Positions 1 to 6,299 of a DNA stretch of 7,577 bases are shown here, in pieces (position 1 is the first letter of the stretch; each line of letters begins with the position of its first letter). A program made the position numbers and the translations under genes. Source of the stretch: Alistipes sp. (GTDB taxonomy: Bacteria; Bacteroidota; Bacteroidia; Bacteroidales; Rikenellaceae). The stretch lies in contig JAFYQY010000155.1 of NCBI GenBank assembly GCA_017559685.1, positions 1-7,577 on the forward strand. Reading direction: 5' to 3'. The notes under the pieces were generated by a model. That model worked only from the letters and a program-made list of their open reading frames with translations, was not told where the DNA came from and searched no databases.

Positions 1-1361
1 AGGTTCGAACGCACGATACCCACATAGTTCGACATAATCGAGCGAAGCTCCTTTCTATCCTGCATCACGAGAACCATCTCCTCAGCCTCGGCAGTACCCT
101 CGAAGTCCCAATCAGGAATACCCTCCTGGAAATCGACCTTGTCGAGCTTCTCGAGTGCGTGAGTGGCTGCAATATCCGAATAGACGAACGACTCGGTGAG
201 CGAGTTTGACGCCAAACGGTTTGCACCGTGGAGTCCTGTGCACGAACTCTCACCCAAAACATAGAGGCGACGGATAGAACTCTCGCCATTATAGTCAACC
301 TTTACACCGCCGCAGCAGTAGTGCGCAGCAGGGCATACAGGGATCATATCCTTCGTGATGTCGATACCAATCGAGAGACACTTCTCGTAGATGTTAGGGA
401 AGTGCTGCTTGGTCTCCTCGGCAGGCATATGGGTGACGTCGAGATAGACAAACTCCTCACCGCGAATCTTCAACTCGTGGTCAATCGAACGAGCCACAAC
501 ATCACGTGGAGCCAACGACTTCATCGGGTGGTACTTGTGCATAAACTCCTTGCCATTCTGGAGACGGAGCACAGCTCCATAACCACGCATCGCCTCAGTG
601 ATGAGGAACGACGGACGCTCGCCAGGGTGGTAGAGCGCAGTTGGGTGGAACTGGATAAACTGCATATTCTCGGTTACCGCCTTTGCACGGTGGCACATCG
701 CAATACCGTCGCCCGTAGCGACCTTAGGGTTGGTGGTGGTGTGGTAGATATTACCGCAGCCGCCCGCAGCTACAACGGTAAACTTCGCAAGAGCTGTAAA
801 AATCTCGTTGGTCTTGGTATTGAGAATATAGGCTCCGAAGCAAGCCAAACCTCGTGTGTGGCGGGTTACAATCTCGCCGAGGTGGTGCTGTGTGAGCAAG
901 TCCACAGCGAAGTGATCCTCCAAGATTGTGATGTTCGGGTGGTTGCGCACCTGCTCGATAAGAGCACGCTCAATCTCGGCACCCGTCAAATCTTGATAGT
1001 GGAGAATACGATGCTCGGAGTGGCCACCCTCACGGTGGAGGTCGAAGCCACCATCCTCACGGCGGTCGAAGCGAGTACCCCAGCGGATCAAATCTTCGGC
1101 CGAGCGAGGCGCATTCTTAACTACGATTTCTACTGCTTTAGGATCGCACTTTCCGGCACCGCAAATCAAGGTGTCTTCGATATGCTTCTCGAATGTGTCG
1201 GGTGCGTAGGTTACAGAGCAGATACCGCCCTGTGCATAGTTGGTGTTACACTCATCGAGTTTACCCTTGGTAACGAGAGTTACGGTTGCTGTGTCGGCCA
1301 CTTTGAGGGCAAAACCCAAGCCTGCCGAGCCCGAACCGATAACCAAAAAATCACTCTTCAT
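1..1361 (-). CDS. nadB: L-aspartate oxidase (NadB), C-terminus cut by window edge
   Basis: FAD enzyme that oxidises L-aspartate to iminoaspartate, the substrate NadA uses for quinolinate in de novo NAD synthesis; cytoplasmic. The minus strand is open from an ATG at 1361 to the left edge, giving 453 codons; the family is about 520-540 residues, so only the C-terminal helical domain is missing. Visible: N-terminal dinucleotide-binding GSGSAG (residues 9-14), NYAQGGI (41-47), and the NadB/fumarate-reductase active-site set HREGGH (Glu111), QFHPTALY (His239), APRDVV (Arg286), AAHYCCGG (His347) and GANRLASNSL (Arg382), corresponding to E. coli NadB Glu121, His244, Arg290, His351 and Arg386. The Glu111 motif favours NadB over succinate dehydrogenase flavoprotein. 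The ATG lies about 20 nt after a plausible Bacteroidales promoter, with an A-rich leader and no Shine-Dalgarno. It is 74 bp downstream of mqnD, same strand. No nadA or nadC is visible here. Confidence 0.96.
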   Translation of the reverse strand, partial: MKSDFLVIGSGSAGLGFALKVADTATVTLVTKGKLDECNTNYAQGGICSVTYAPDTFEKHIEDTLICGAGKCDPKAVEIVVKNAPRSAEDLIRWGTRFDRREDGGFDLHREGGHSEHRILHYQDLTGAEIERALIEQVRNHPNITILEDHFAVDLLTQHHLGEIVTRHTRGLACFGAYILNTKTNEIFTALAKFTVVAAGGCGNIYHTTTNPKVATGDGIAMCHRAKAVTENMQFIQFHPTALYHPGERPSFLITEAMRGYGAVLRLQNGKEFMHKYHPMKSLAPRDVVARSIDHELKIRGEEFVYLDVTHMPAEETKQHFPNIYEKCLSIGIDITKDMIPVCPAAHYCCGGVKVDYNGESSIRRLYVLGESSCTGLHGANRLASNSLTESFVYSDIAATHALEKLDKVDFQEGIPDWDFEGTAEAEEMVLVMQDRKELRSIMSNYVGIVRSN

Positions 1362-1388
1362 TTTATTTGTGACGTTTGTTTTATTACG

Positions 1389-1396
1389 CAAAAATA
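1389..1396 (-). promoter_or_regulatory. -7 element of a Bacteroidales promoter for nadB
   Basis: Read on the minus strand this is TATTTTTG, an exact match to the TAnnTTTG -7 consensus of the Bacteroidetes primary sigma factor. It ends 27 bp before the nadB ATG, which would give a leader of about 20 nt. I see no clear TTTG -33 element at the expected 19-21 bp spacing, so the promoter is incomplete by consensus. It suggests nadB can be transcribed independently of mqnD. Confidence 0.5.
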
Positions 1397-1435
1397 AGGA
1401 AATTTATCTAACGATGTACCTTAATTCATCTATTT

Positions 1436-2227
1436 TCAGTCGTCAATTTTCAATTTTTTGCTGTTGCTGACCAACTTTTCGACCGCTTTTTGCCCCTCAT
1501 CGCCAAGCGAAATGGTGTAGTCATTCACGAAAAGCGAGATATGTTTCTCGATCACGTCGTCATCCAATTCTTGGGCGTGCTCCTTCACAAAATCTCGAGA
1601 GAGAAGCGGATGATCAAAGGCGTAGCAAACGCTCTCCGACAAGAGTTTTTCGAACTTCGAGATAGTCTCCTCGCCCAGCTCTCGCTTGGCTACTATCGCC
1701 CCGAGAGGCAGAGGCAGATTGGTCTCCTTTTCCCACAGCTTTCCAAGGTCGGCAACGAGCTCCAAGTTGCGACGCTCGTAGACAAATCGCCCCTCGTGAA
1801 TCAGCACTCCTGCATCGGCTTCGCCACACTCTACAGCCTCGGCAATCTCCGAGAATAGACGCTGCTCAACCTCCTCAACGTCAGGAAAGTAGCGCATCAA
1901 CAAAGCATTTGCTGTAGTATTTAATCCTGGAGAAAGCACCTTGCGAAATTTGCCCGTTTCGCCCTTGCGGCGCACAAGAAGCTGGCCGTTGCCACGACCA
2001 AGAGCCGAGCCACTATCGAGCAAAACATAGCGCTCTGCAATCAGCGGATAGACCGCATAACTAATCTTCGAAATATCGGGCTCGCCACGCAAAACGCCCT
2101 CGTTCAAAACCTCGATATCGTGGTACTCCACCGCCAAATCGAAGTCGTGCTCGAGGCGTCGATTTATCAGCGCATCGAAGGCGAAAGTGTCGTTCGGGCA
2201 GGGCGAAATATGGAGCGTCAGAGCCAT
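1436..2227 (-). CDS. mqnD: 1,4-dihydroxy-6-naphthoate synthase (MqnD)
   Basis: Converts cyclic dehypoxanthinyl futalosine into 1,4-dihydroxy-6-naphthoate in the futalosine route to menaquinone; cytoplasmic. The 263-residue product fits the family (about 270). It opens with the hallmark SPCPNDTFAF (residues 8-17) of the periplasmic-binding-protein-like MqnA/MqnD fold, followed by the DISKISYAVYP segment (51-61) and GRGNGQLLV (78-86). LIHEGR (142-147) carries His144, the position of the His145 proposed as catalytic in Thermus MqnD. A longer reading to an ATG at 2293 adds 22 residues that lie inside the mqnB 3' end and resemble nothing in the family, so I use the ATG at 2227. That start shares its A with the TAA of the upstream gene (TAATG), implying translational coupling with MqnB. 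MqnA rather than MqnD is possible in principle, but the IHEGR region and MqnB context favour MqnD. Confidence 0.93.
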   Translation of the reverse strand: MALTLHISPCPNDTFAFDALINRRLEHDFDLAVEYHDIEVLNEGVLRGEPDISKISYAVYPLIAERYVLLDSGSALGRGNGQLLVRRKGETGKFRKVLSPGLNTTANALLMRYFPDVEEVEQRLFSEIAEAVECGEADAGVLIHEGRFVYERRNLELVADLGKLWEKETNLPLPLGAIVAKRELGEETISKFEKLLSESVCYAFDHPLLSRDFVKEHAQELDDDVIEKHISLFVNDYTISLGDEGQKAVEKLVSNSKKLKIDD

Positions 2228-3336
2228 TACTCCTCTAAATTTAGGTTTAGTATTGTTTCGGTCAGGCGTTCGAGCGCAAGCGGTATATCCCACTCACCAC
2301 GCTCCTCGCCCACGTAGTTCGAGATAGCACGAATCTCGCCACAACGCACACCCTCGGCTTGCGCCATAGCGAAGAGAGCAGCACCCTCCATATTCTCGAT
2401 CTCGGCGCCGTCGGCCGCCATCGAGCAGTGCGACACGGTGTTGCTACGCACCATTGGCAACTCCTCGACCACCATCGAAGCGAGATAGGAACGATCATAA
2501 CCCGTCGAGAGATAAGCAAATCGCTCCTCGGTAACGGCTACGACATCGCCCTTTTTGAGGTTGCGGTCGTACGCCCCCGCAATGCCGCACAAGAGCAACG
2601 GTTTGCGCTCGGTACGGAGTATGCGAGCCACCTCGGTTGCAGTCTCAACAGCACCGATACCGCAGATACGAATATCGAGGTCGGGGCGCAACGCCTTAAG
2701 CTTTGCCGCTTCGAGTTCGGTAGGAAAGAGTAGTATCAAATCCTGTTTTTTAGTGACGTTAGGGGCGTTAGTGACGTTAGGGGTGTTTTTTTTATTCCTA
2801 TCCGCCTTACGAACACGTGATAGTTTTTCACGAAAACCTCCCTCACTAACAAAACGATCTGAAACAGTTTCTATAAACTTGTATAGAAGAAAATCCGTTT
2901 GGTGCAAAAGTATTATTGCTATATTCGCAACCGTTTCATCGCTTCGGGTCGAGACAATATCCATCCAAAACTTTGAATCATCGTGTTCCTTTCCGAGTTC
3001 TTGTGCTTTTACAAACTCAATAGAGTCGGATTCCCACTGTCGCAACTTTCGAGTACGCAGATAATCTTCATAGTCTGCAAGTAACTCCTTTAGACTGCTT
3101 TTAGCAACATTCAACAACTTCAACTCCGATTCACTAGAAGTTGCCCCTGCTGCATAACCTTCAATTATATTTTGCTTGCCAGAACGAGCCGCTTGTATCA
3201 TTTGGTCAATAGTTCGGTCGGGTTGCGTCAAAAATTTATTAGCAAAGAGATATGTAATATCATAAATCGCCTCCGCTTTAATATAGCAGAGTAATTTACG
3301 ATAATTTCCCCTATTTCTAACTACTGCTTCCGCCAT
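2227..3336 (-). CDS. mqnB: Four-helix-bundle suffix domain fused to futalosine hydrolase (MqnB)
   Basis: A 369-residue fusion. Residues ~10-180 are a four-helix bundle related to the S23/IVP family of 23S rRNA intervening sequences: NYRKLLCYIKAEAIYDIT (11-28), RTIDQMIQAARSGKQNIIEG (41-60), LLADYEDYLR (85-94), ANIAIILLHQT (137-147), GGFREKLSRVR (166-176). I recall this as the 'four helix bundle suffix' family; its function is unknown. Residues 181-197 are a polar linker encoded by an inverted repeat. Residues 198-369 are a purine-nucleoside-phosphorylase-fold futalosine hydrolase: GIGAVETAT (226-234), CGIAGAYDRNLKKGD (250-264), NMEGAALFAMA (315-325) and RAISNYVG (336-343); the Asn in ISN is typical of MqnB, where MTA/SAH nucleosidases have Asp. 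MqnB splits futalosine into hypoxanthine and dehypoxanthinyl futalosine. The MqnB part has no ATG of its own near residue 198, so it depends on the fused start. Fusion to this domain is not normal for MqnB. Confidence 0.88.
   Translation of the reverse strand: MAEAVVRNRGNYRKLLCYIKAEAIYDITYLFANKFLTQPDRTIDQMIQAARSGKQNIIEGYAAGATSSESELKLLNVAKSSLKELLADYEDYLRTRKLRQWESDSIEFVKAQELGKEHDDSKFWMDIVSTRSDETVANIAIILLHQTDFLLYKFIETVSDRFVSEGGFREKLSRVRKADRNKKNTPNVTNAPNVTKKQDLILLFPTELEAAKLKALRPDLDIRICGIGAVETATEVARILRTERKPLLLCGIAGAYDRNLKKGDVVAVTEERFAYLSTGYDRSYLASMVVEELPMVRSNTVSHCSMAADGAEIENMEGAALFAMAQAEGVRCGEIRAISNYVGEERGEWDIPLALERLTETILNLNLEE
2750..2782 (+). repeat. Inverted repeat arm (mqnB-proximal), 9-bp units
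   Basis: Consecutive 9-bp units TTAGTGACG, TTAGGGGCG, TTAGTGACG, then TTAGGG, alternating between two variants. It is the inverted partner of 3340-3372: 28 of 33 positions match, with the five mismatches at repeat-unit variant positions. On the coding (minus) strand it is translated in frame as part of the linker between the four-helix bundle and MqnB. Nine bases are three codons, so gain or loss of units would not shift the frame. Confidence 0.85.
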
Positions 3337-3339
3337 AAA

Positions 3340-3372
3340 CCCTAACGACTCTAACGTCCCTAACGACTCTAA
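3340..3372 (-). repeat. Inverted repeat arm (start-proximal), 9-bp units
   Basis: On the minus strand the arm reads TTAGAGTCG, TTAGGGACG, TTAGAGTCG, TTAGGG, the same alternating 9-bp architecture as the other arm in opposite orientation. It ends three bases before the ATG of the fused gene (3336) and begins 11 bp after the pepP stop codon. In a transcript, pairing with the distal arm would place the leader of the fused gene in a 33-nt imperfect stem. Confidence 0.85.
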
Positions 3373-3383
3373 TAAAATTCGTC

Positions 3384-4778
3384 TTATTTGCCGACAACAG
3401 CCTCCAACTCCTCAACCGACGAAGGGATGTGCTTGTCGCCAATAACACGACCACCCTCGGCAGTTACTACGATATCATCCTCGATGCGGATGCCGCCAAA
3501 GTCACGATACTCGTCGAGAAGGTCGTAGTTTACGATACCCTTATAGAGTCCCTCGGCCTTCGACTTGTCGATCAACGCAGGGATAAAGTAGATACCCGGC
3601 TCGTTGCTCATAACGGTGCCCTCACGCAACTTCCACGCTGCACGATAGACGCAAGTTTCCGATGCGATAGCTCGCTCCTTAATCTCCGAGAAGTCGTAGC
3701 TACGCTCACCCATAGCCTCGCAGTCGTGAACATCCATACCCATACCGTGCGAGAGTCCGTGAGGCATAAAGAGGTACATCGCACCCGCCTCGACAGCATC
3801 CTCCGCCGACGAAGTGATCAAGCCCACATCGTGCAAGCCCTCGGCCAACGATAGGAGCGCCTTCTTGTGCACCTCCTCCATATACATTGCACCCGCCTTC
3901 ATATTCTTTGGAGCCTCGTCGTGAGCCTTCAATACAATCTCGTAAATATCCTTCTGCTTCTGGGTAAACTTGCCCGACACAGGGTAGGTACGAGTGTGAT
4001 CCGAGCAGTAGTTCTCGAGCGACTCGCCACCGCCATCAACCAAGAGGAGACGACCATTCTCCAACACACCGTCGCTATTGAGGTTGTGGAGTGTCTCGCC
4101 GTGCTGCGACACGATGCTTGGGAACGATACGCCCAAGCCCTGCGACTTGGCAATACCCTCCATTGCGCCCGCAATCTCACGCTCGACAACGCCCGCCTTA
4201 CACATCTTCATAGCGGTGGTATGCATAGCATAACCTATCTGGAATGCACGCTCCAACGCCTCGATCTCCTCGGCCGACTTCACCTCACGCATCTCGGCTA
4301 CGGCAAACATCAAATCGACCGACTTGTGCGGATAGAGCTCCGAAATTGGCAAACCCAAAAGTCGTGAAAGCTCAATCTTGCTCTCACCTCGATATGGCGG
4401 AAGGAAGTGGATGCGACGATTCTGCTTCATTGCTGCAGCAAGTACATTGTCGAGAGCCTTCAATGGCTGGCAGTTCGATACGCCAACCTGCGCACCCAAC
4501 TCCACAAGACAAGGCTGTGGGCCTGTCCAGATGATATCCTCAACGGTGAAATCATCGCCAAAAAGCATCGCCTCGCCCGACTCGGCGTCGATCACCGCCA
4601 TCAACGACGGGATGTTCAAGCCGAAATAGTAGAGGAAAGTCGAGTCCTGACGGAACGAATATGTATTGTTCGGATAGTTGAATGGCGAGAGTGTATTTCC
4701 CGAAATCAAAATCAATCCGTTGCCAATGCGACGAGCCAACTCGGCACGACGCTGCTTGTAAGTCTCTGCACTAAACAT
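3384..4778 (-). CDS. pepP: Xaa-Pro aminopeptidase, M24B family
   Basis: Metallopeptidase removing N-terminal residues that precede proline. The 464-residue protein has the usual two-part layout: an aminopeptidase P N-terminal domain (about 1-165, with FRQDSTFLYYFGL at 42-54) and a pita-bread catalytic domain. The five dinuclear-metal ligands are visible: Asp248 (LLVDGG), Asp260 (SDHTRTYPVSG), His344 (HGLSHGMGMDVHD), Glu393 (SNEPGIY) and Glu433 (RIEDD), with His340 and His351 matching the accessory histidines of E. coli PepP. No signal peptide or membrane segment is apparent, so it is probably cytoplasmic. The ATG at 4778 follows a matching promoter at 4806-4838 with no Shine-Dalgarno. It is first in the leftward gene run; 47 bp separate its stop from the mqnB fusion, and I see no terminator between, so read-through into mqnB-mqnD is likely. 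It has no obvious role in menaquinone synthesis. Confidence 0.95.
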   Translation of the reverse strand: MFSAETYKQRRAELARRIGNGLILISGNTLSPFNYPNNTYSFRQDSTFLYYFGLNIPSLMAVIDAESGEAMLFGDDFTVEDIIWTGPQPCLVELGAQVGVSNCQPLKALDNVLAAAMKQNRRIHFLPPYRGESKIELSRLLGLPISELYPHKSVDLMFAVAEMREVKSAEEIEALERAFQIGYAMHTTAMKMCKAGVVEREIAGAMEGIAKSQGLGVSFPSIVSQHGETLHNLNSDGVLENGRLLLVDGGGESLENYCSDHTRTYPVSGKFTQKQKDIYEIVLKAHDEAPKNMKAGAMYMEEVHKKALLSLAEGLHDVGLITSSAEDAVEAGAMYLFMPHGLSHGMGMDVHDCEAMGERSYDFSEIKERAIASETCVYRAAWKLREGTVMSNEPGIYFIPALIDKSKAEGLYKGIVNYDLLDEYRDFGGIRIEDDIVVTAEGGRVIGDKHIPSSVEELEAVVGK

Positions 4779-4805
4779 AATTCTACACTATCTTGTTATT
4801 TTATA

Positions 4806-4838
4806 CAAAGGTAGGGATATTTTTTGATTGTTGCCAAA
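4806..4838 (-). promoter_or_regulatory. Bacteroidales promoter for pepP (leftward)
   Basis: On the minus strand a T-rich TTTG -33 element (4838-4835), a 21-bp spacer and TACCTTTG (4813-4806), an exact TAnnTTTG -7 element. Initiation about 7 bp later gives a leader of roughly 20 nt to the ATG at 4778. Its -33 element lies inside the spacer of the opposing promoter. Confidence 0.7.
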
Positions 4839-4853
4839 AAAAGCATACCTTTG
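4823..4853 (+). promoter_or_regulatory. Bacteroidales promoter for the GH28 gene (rightward)
   Basis: TTTG (4823-4826), a 19-bp spacer and TACCTTTG (4846-4853) fit the Bacteroidetes -33/-7 consensus exactly. The start of transcription should fall near 4860, about 20 nt before the ATG at 4879. This decides the start of the downstream gene, because an in-frame ATG at 4828 lies within the promoter. Confidence 0.75.
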
Positions 4854-4878
4854 TAGTACAAAATTTCAATTTGCACTT

Positions 4879-6240
4879 ATGAAAAAATTCGTATTATCAG
4901 CAATCGCCTCTCTCTTTGTGGCATTTTCGGCAAGCGCCGCAGACTACAACATCAAGAAGTATGGTGCGGTAAGCGACACCACAAAACTCAGCACCAAGGC
5001 GATACAAAAGGCTATCGACCTCTGCTCGGCTGCAGGAGGAGGACGAGTTGTTGTTCCAACAGGCAACTACAAGATTGGTACCATTATCCTCAAGGATAAC
5101 GTACACCTCCACCTTGAGCGTGGCGCAACTCTCTATGGTAGCACATCGCTCAACGACTATATTCCATTGAGCACCGACTTCGTATCGTTGCGTACTCAAG
5201 GCACTACCGTACAGCTCGTCTATGGCGATAATGTGCGCAACGTCGTGATTGATGGCTACGGAACCATCGATGGTCGTGGTCGCAACTTCCCAAGCAAGCG
5301 TGGTCACGACGAGGGTATTACCCGTCCACACCTCCTTCGCTTCGTGCAGAGCCAAGACATTGTTGTTAAAGATGTTACTCTCCGCAATGCAGCTTGCTGG
5401 ATGCAGCACTACCTCGGCTGTGACCGTATTCGCATCGACGGCGTAAAGGTTTACAACCGTAACAACTTCAACAACGACTCTCTCGACCTCGACGGCTGTC
5501 ACGATGTGGTGGTAACAAATATGATTTCAGACTCGGATGACGACGGTATTACTCTTAAGAGCACCTCGCCACGCCTCTGCGAGAATATCACTATCTCGAA
5601 CTGCGTGGTTTCAACCCATTGCAACGCTGTGAAGATGGGTACCGAGACCACTGGCGGTTTCCGCAACATCAACATCAACAACATCGTAATTAAGCCAAGC
5701 GATGACCAGAAGGAGAAGTTCTGCGGTCGTTGGAACGGTATCTCGGCTATCGCTCTTGAGATTGTTGACGGCGGTATTCTCGAGAATGTAAACGTAAGCA
5801 ACTTCACCGTTGAGGGTACCGAGGCTCCAATCTTTATCCGTTTGGCAAACCGTGCTCGCAAGTATAAGGCCGACGCCCCTAACCCTGGCGTAGGTCAAAT
5901 TCACAACGTTCGTATCAGCAACATCACCGTAAGCAACGCAGGCCCTACAGGCTCGTCAATTACGGCTGTTCCGGGCTACTACGTTGAGGATGTGTTGCTC
6001 GAGAATATCTCGATTCACCACAAGGGTGGTGTAACCAAAGAGCAGATTTCGGAGAAATGGAAGGAAGAGCGTGAGAAGAATTACCCAGAGGGTACAAGCT
6101 GGCGCACCTTGCCGTCAAAGGGCTTCTTCATTCGCCACGCACGCAACATCACCTTCTCGAACGTAAAGATTACTACCGAGGCTCCGGATGTACGTCCCGA
6201 CTTTATCGAGATTGACGCAATCAATATCGTAAAGAAATAG
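4879..6240 (+). CDS. Secreted GH28-family pectinase (polygalacturonase-like)
   Basis: A right-handed beta-helix glycoside hydrolase of 453 residues, probably acting on galacturonan or rhamnogalacturonan in the periplasm or at the cell surface. Residues 1-20 form a signal peptide (Lys-Lys, hydrophobic core, cleavage after SASA). Then come the pectate-lyase-3/GH28 opening IKKYGAVSD (25-33) with AIQKAID and GGGRVVVPTGNY (53-64), and repeated N-I/V-x-I-x-N strands of the helix. NND (198-200) and DDD (220-222) match the GH28 NTD and DD motifs; Asp200 and Asp221/222 are about 21 residues apart, as in fungal polygalacturonases. The canonical GHG is replaced by CNA (248-250) in HCNAVKMGTETTGG, and I find no RIK. 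This resembles divergent bacterial GH28 members, so exact specificity is uncertain. The ATG at 4879 is set by the promoter and signal peptide. It converges on a GH36 fragment, consistent with a plant-polysaccharide locus, though no SusC/SusD genes are visible. Confidence 0.85.
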   Translation: MKKFVLSAIASLFVAFSASAADYNIKKYGAVSDTTKLSTKAIQKAIDLCSAAGGGRVVVPTGNYKIGTIILKDNVHLHLERGATLYGSTSLNDYIPLSTDFVSLRTQGTTVQLVYGDNVRNVVIDGYGTIDGRGRNFPSKRGHDEGITRPHLLRFVQSQDIVVKDVTLRNAACWMQHYLGCDRIRIDGVKVYNRNNFNNDSLDLDGCHDVVVTNMISDSDDDGITLKSTSPRLCENITISNCVVSTHCNAVKMGTETTGGFRNININNIVIKPSDDQKEKFCGRWNGISAIALEIVDGGILENVNVSNFTVEGTEAPIFIRLANRARKYKADAPNPGVGQIHNVRISNITVSNAGPTGSSITAVPGYYVEDVLLENISIHHKGGVTKEQISEKWKEEREKNYPEGTSWRTLPSKGFFIRHARNITFSNVKITTEAPDVRPDFIEIDAINIVKK

Positions 6241-6253
6241 GTGTAACAAACAC

Positions 6254-6284
6254 AAAAAAGGAGGTTTCGCAACCTCCTTTTTTT
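6254..6284. terminator. Bidirectional intrinsic terminator
   Basis: GGAGGTT (6260-6266), a TCGC loop and AACCTCC (6271-6277) form a perfect 7-bp stem, flanked by six A and seven T, so the stem can extend and either strand has a U tract. It lies 19 bp after the GH28 stop codon and just beyond the 3' end of the converging GH36 frame, so it can serve both genes. Confidence 0.9.
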
Positions 6285-6299
6285 ATGCCTTAATCTCTG

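Larger units (their letters stand above)
2750..3372 (-). mobile_element. Candidate four-helix-bundle insertion/intervening element within the 5' end of mqnB
   Basis: A 623-bp unit bounded by 33-bp inverted repeats (2750-2782 and 3340-3372), holding only the four-helix-bundle coding segment. Its base composition differs from its surroundings: 60-base blocks counted by hand at 2821, 2881, 3181 and 3241 have 33, 35, 42 and 33% G+C, against 67% at 2401 (mqnB part) and 52% at 3721 (pepP). No transposase, integrase or reverse transcriptase is encoded, so any movement would need help from elsewhere. I found no convincing target-site duplication outside the arms. The S23/IVP relatives occur inside rRNA intervening sequences whose complementary ends form a stem, which is the closest known precedent. 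Calling it mobile is inference from the repeat brackets, composition shift and position. Confidence 0.5.

Noticed and set aside
1368..1376. GTGACGTT upstream of nadB as a solo copy of the repeat unit
   Set aside because: Only eight bases match, without the TTAGGG part or a tandem neighbour; chance is a sufficient explanation.
228..1397. 389-codon plus-strand open frame opposite nadB
   Set aside because: It is the antisense shadow of nadB, whose active-site motifs are complete. The plus-strand translation shows no recognisable motif and has no promoter-like signal at its start.
2228..2293. Upstream in-frame extension of mqnD to an ATG at 2293
   Set aside because: The extra 22 residues overlap the conserved 3' end of mqnB and match nothing in the MqnD family; the ATG at 2227 directly precedes the family's N-terminal motif and forms TAATG with the upstream stop.
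2750..2790. Short regular repeats considered as a CRISPR array or telomere-like tract
   Set aside because: The units are 9 bp, contiguous and without spacers, and occur as two inverted arms of only about four units each, so neither reading fits.
2740..3380. Target-site duplication flanking the four-helix element
   Set aside because: The bases just outside the arms share only a short A/T-rich similarity (AAA runs), which is not distinguishable from chance.
3867..4367. Plus-strand open frames opposite pepP, including 3429-3854 and 4407-4814
   Set aside because: All lie antisense to a pepP gene with all five metal ligands intact; their length follows from the codon bias of the real frame.
4828..4878. 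Upstream in-frame ATG for the GH28 gene
   Set aside because: It lies inside the -33/-7 promoter, upstream of the expected transcription start, and would bury the signal peptide behind 17 extra residues.
4897..5502. 201-codon minus-strand frame opposite the GH28 gene
   Set aside because: Antisense shadow of the GH28 coding sequence, with no motifs and no start signals.
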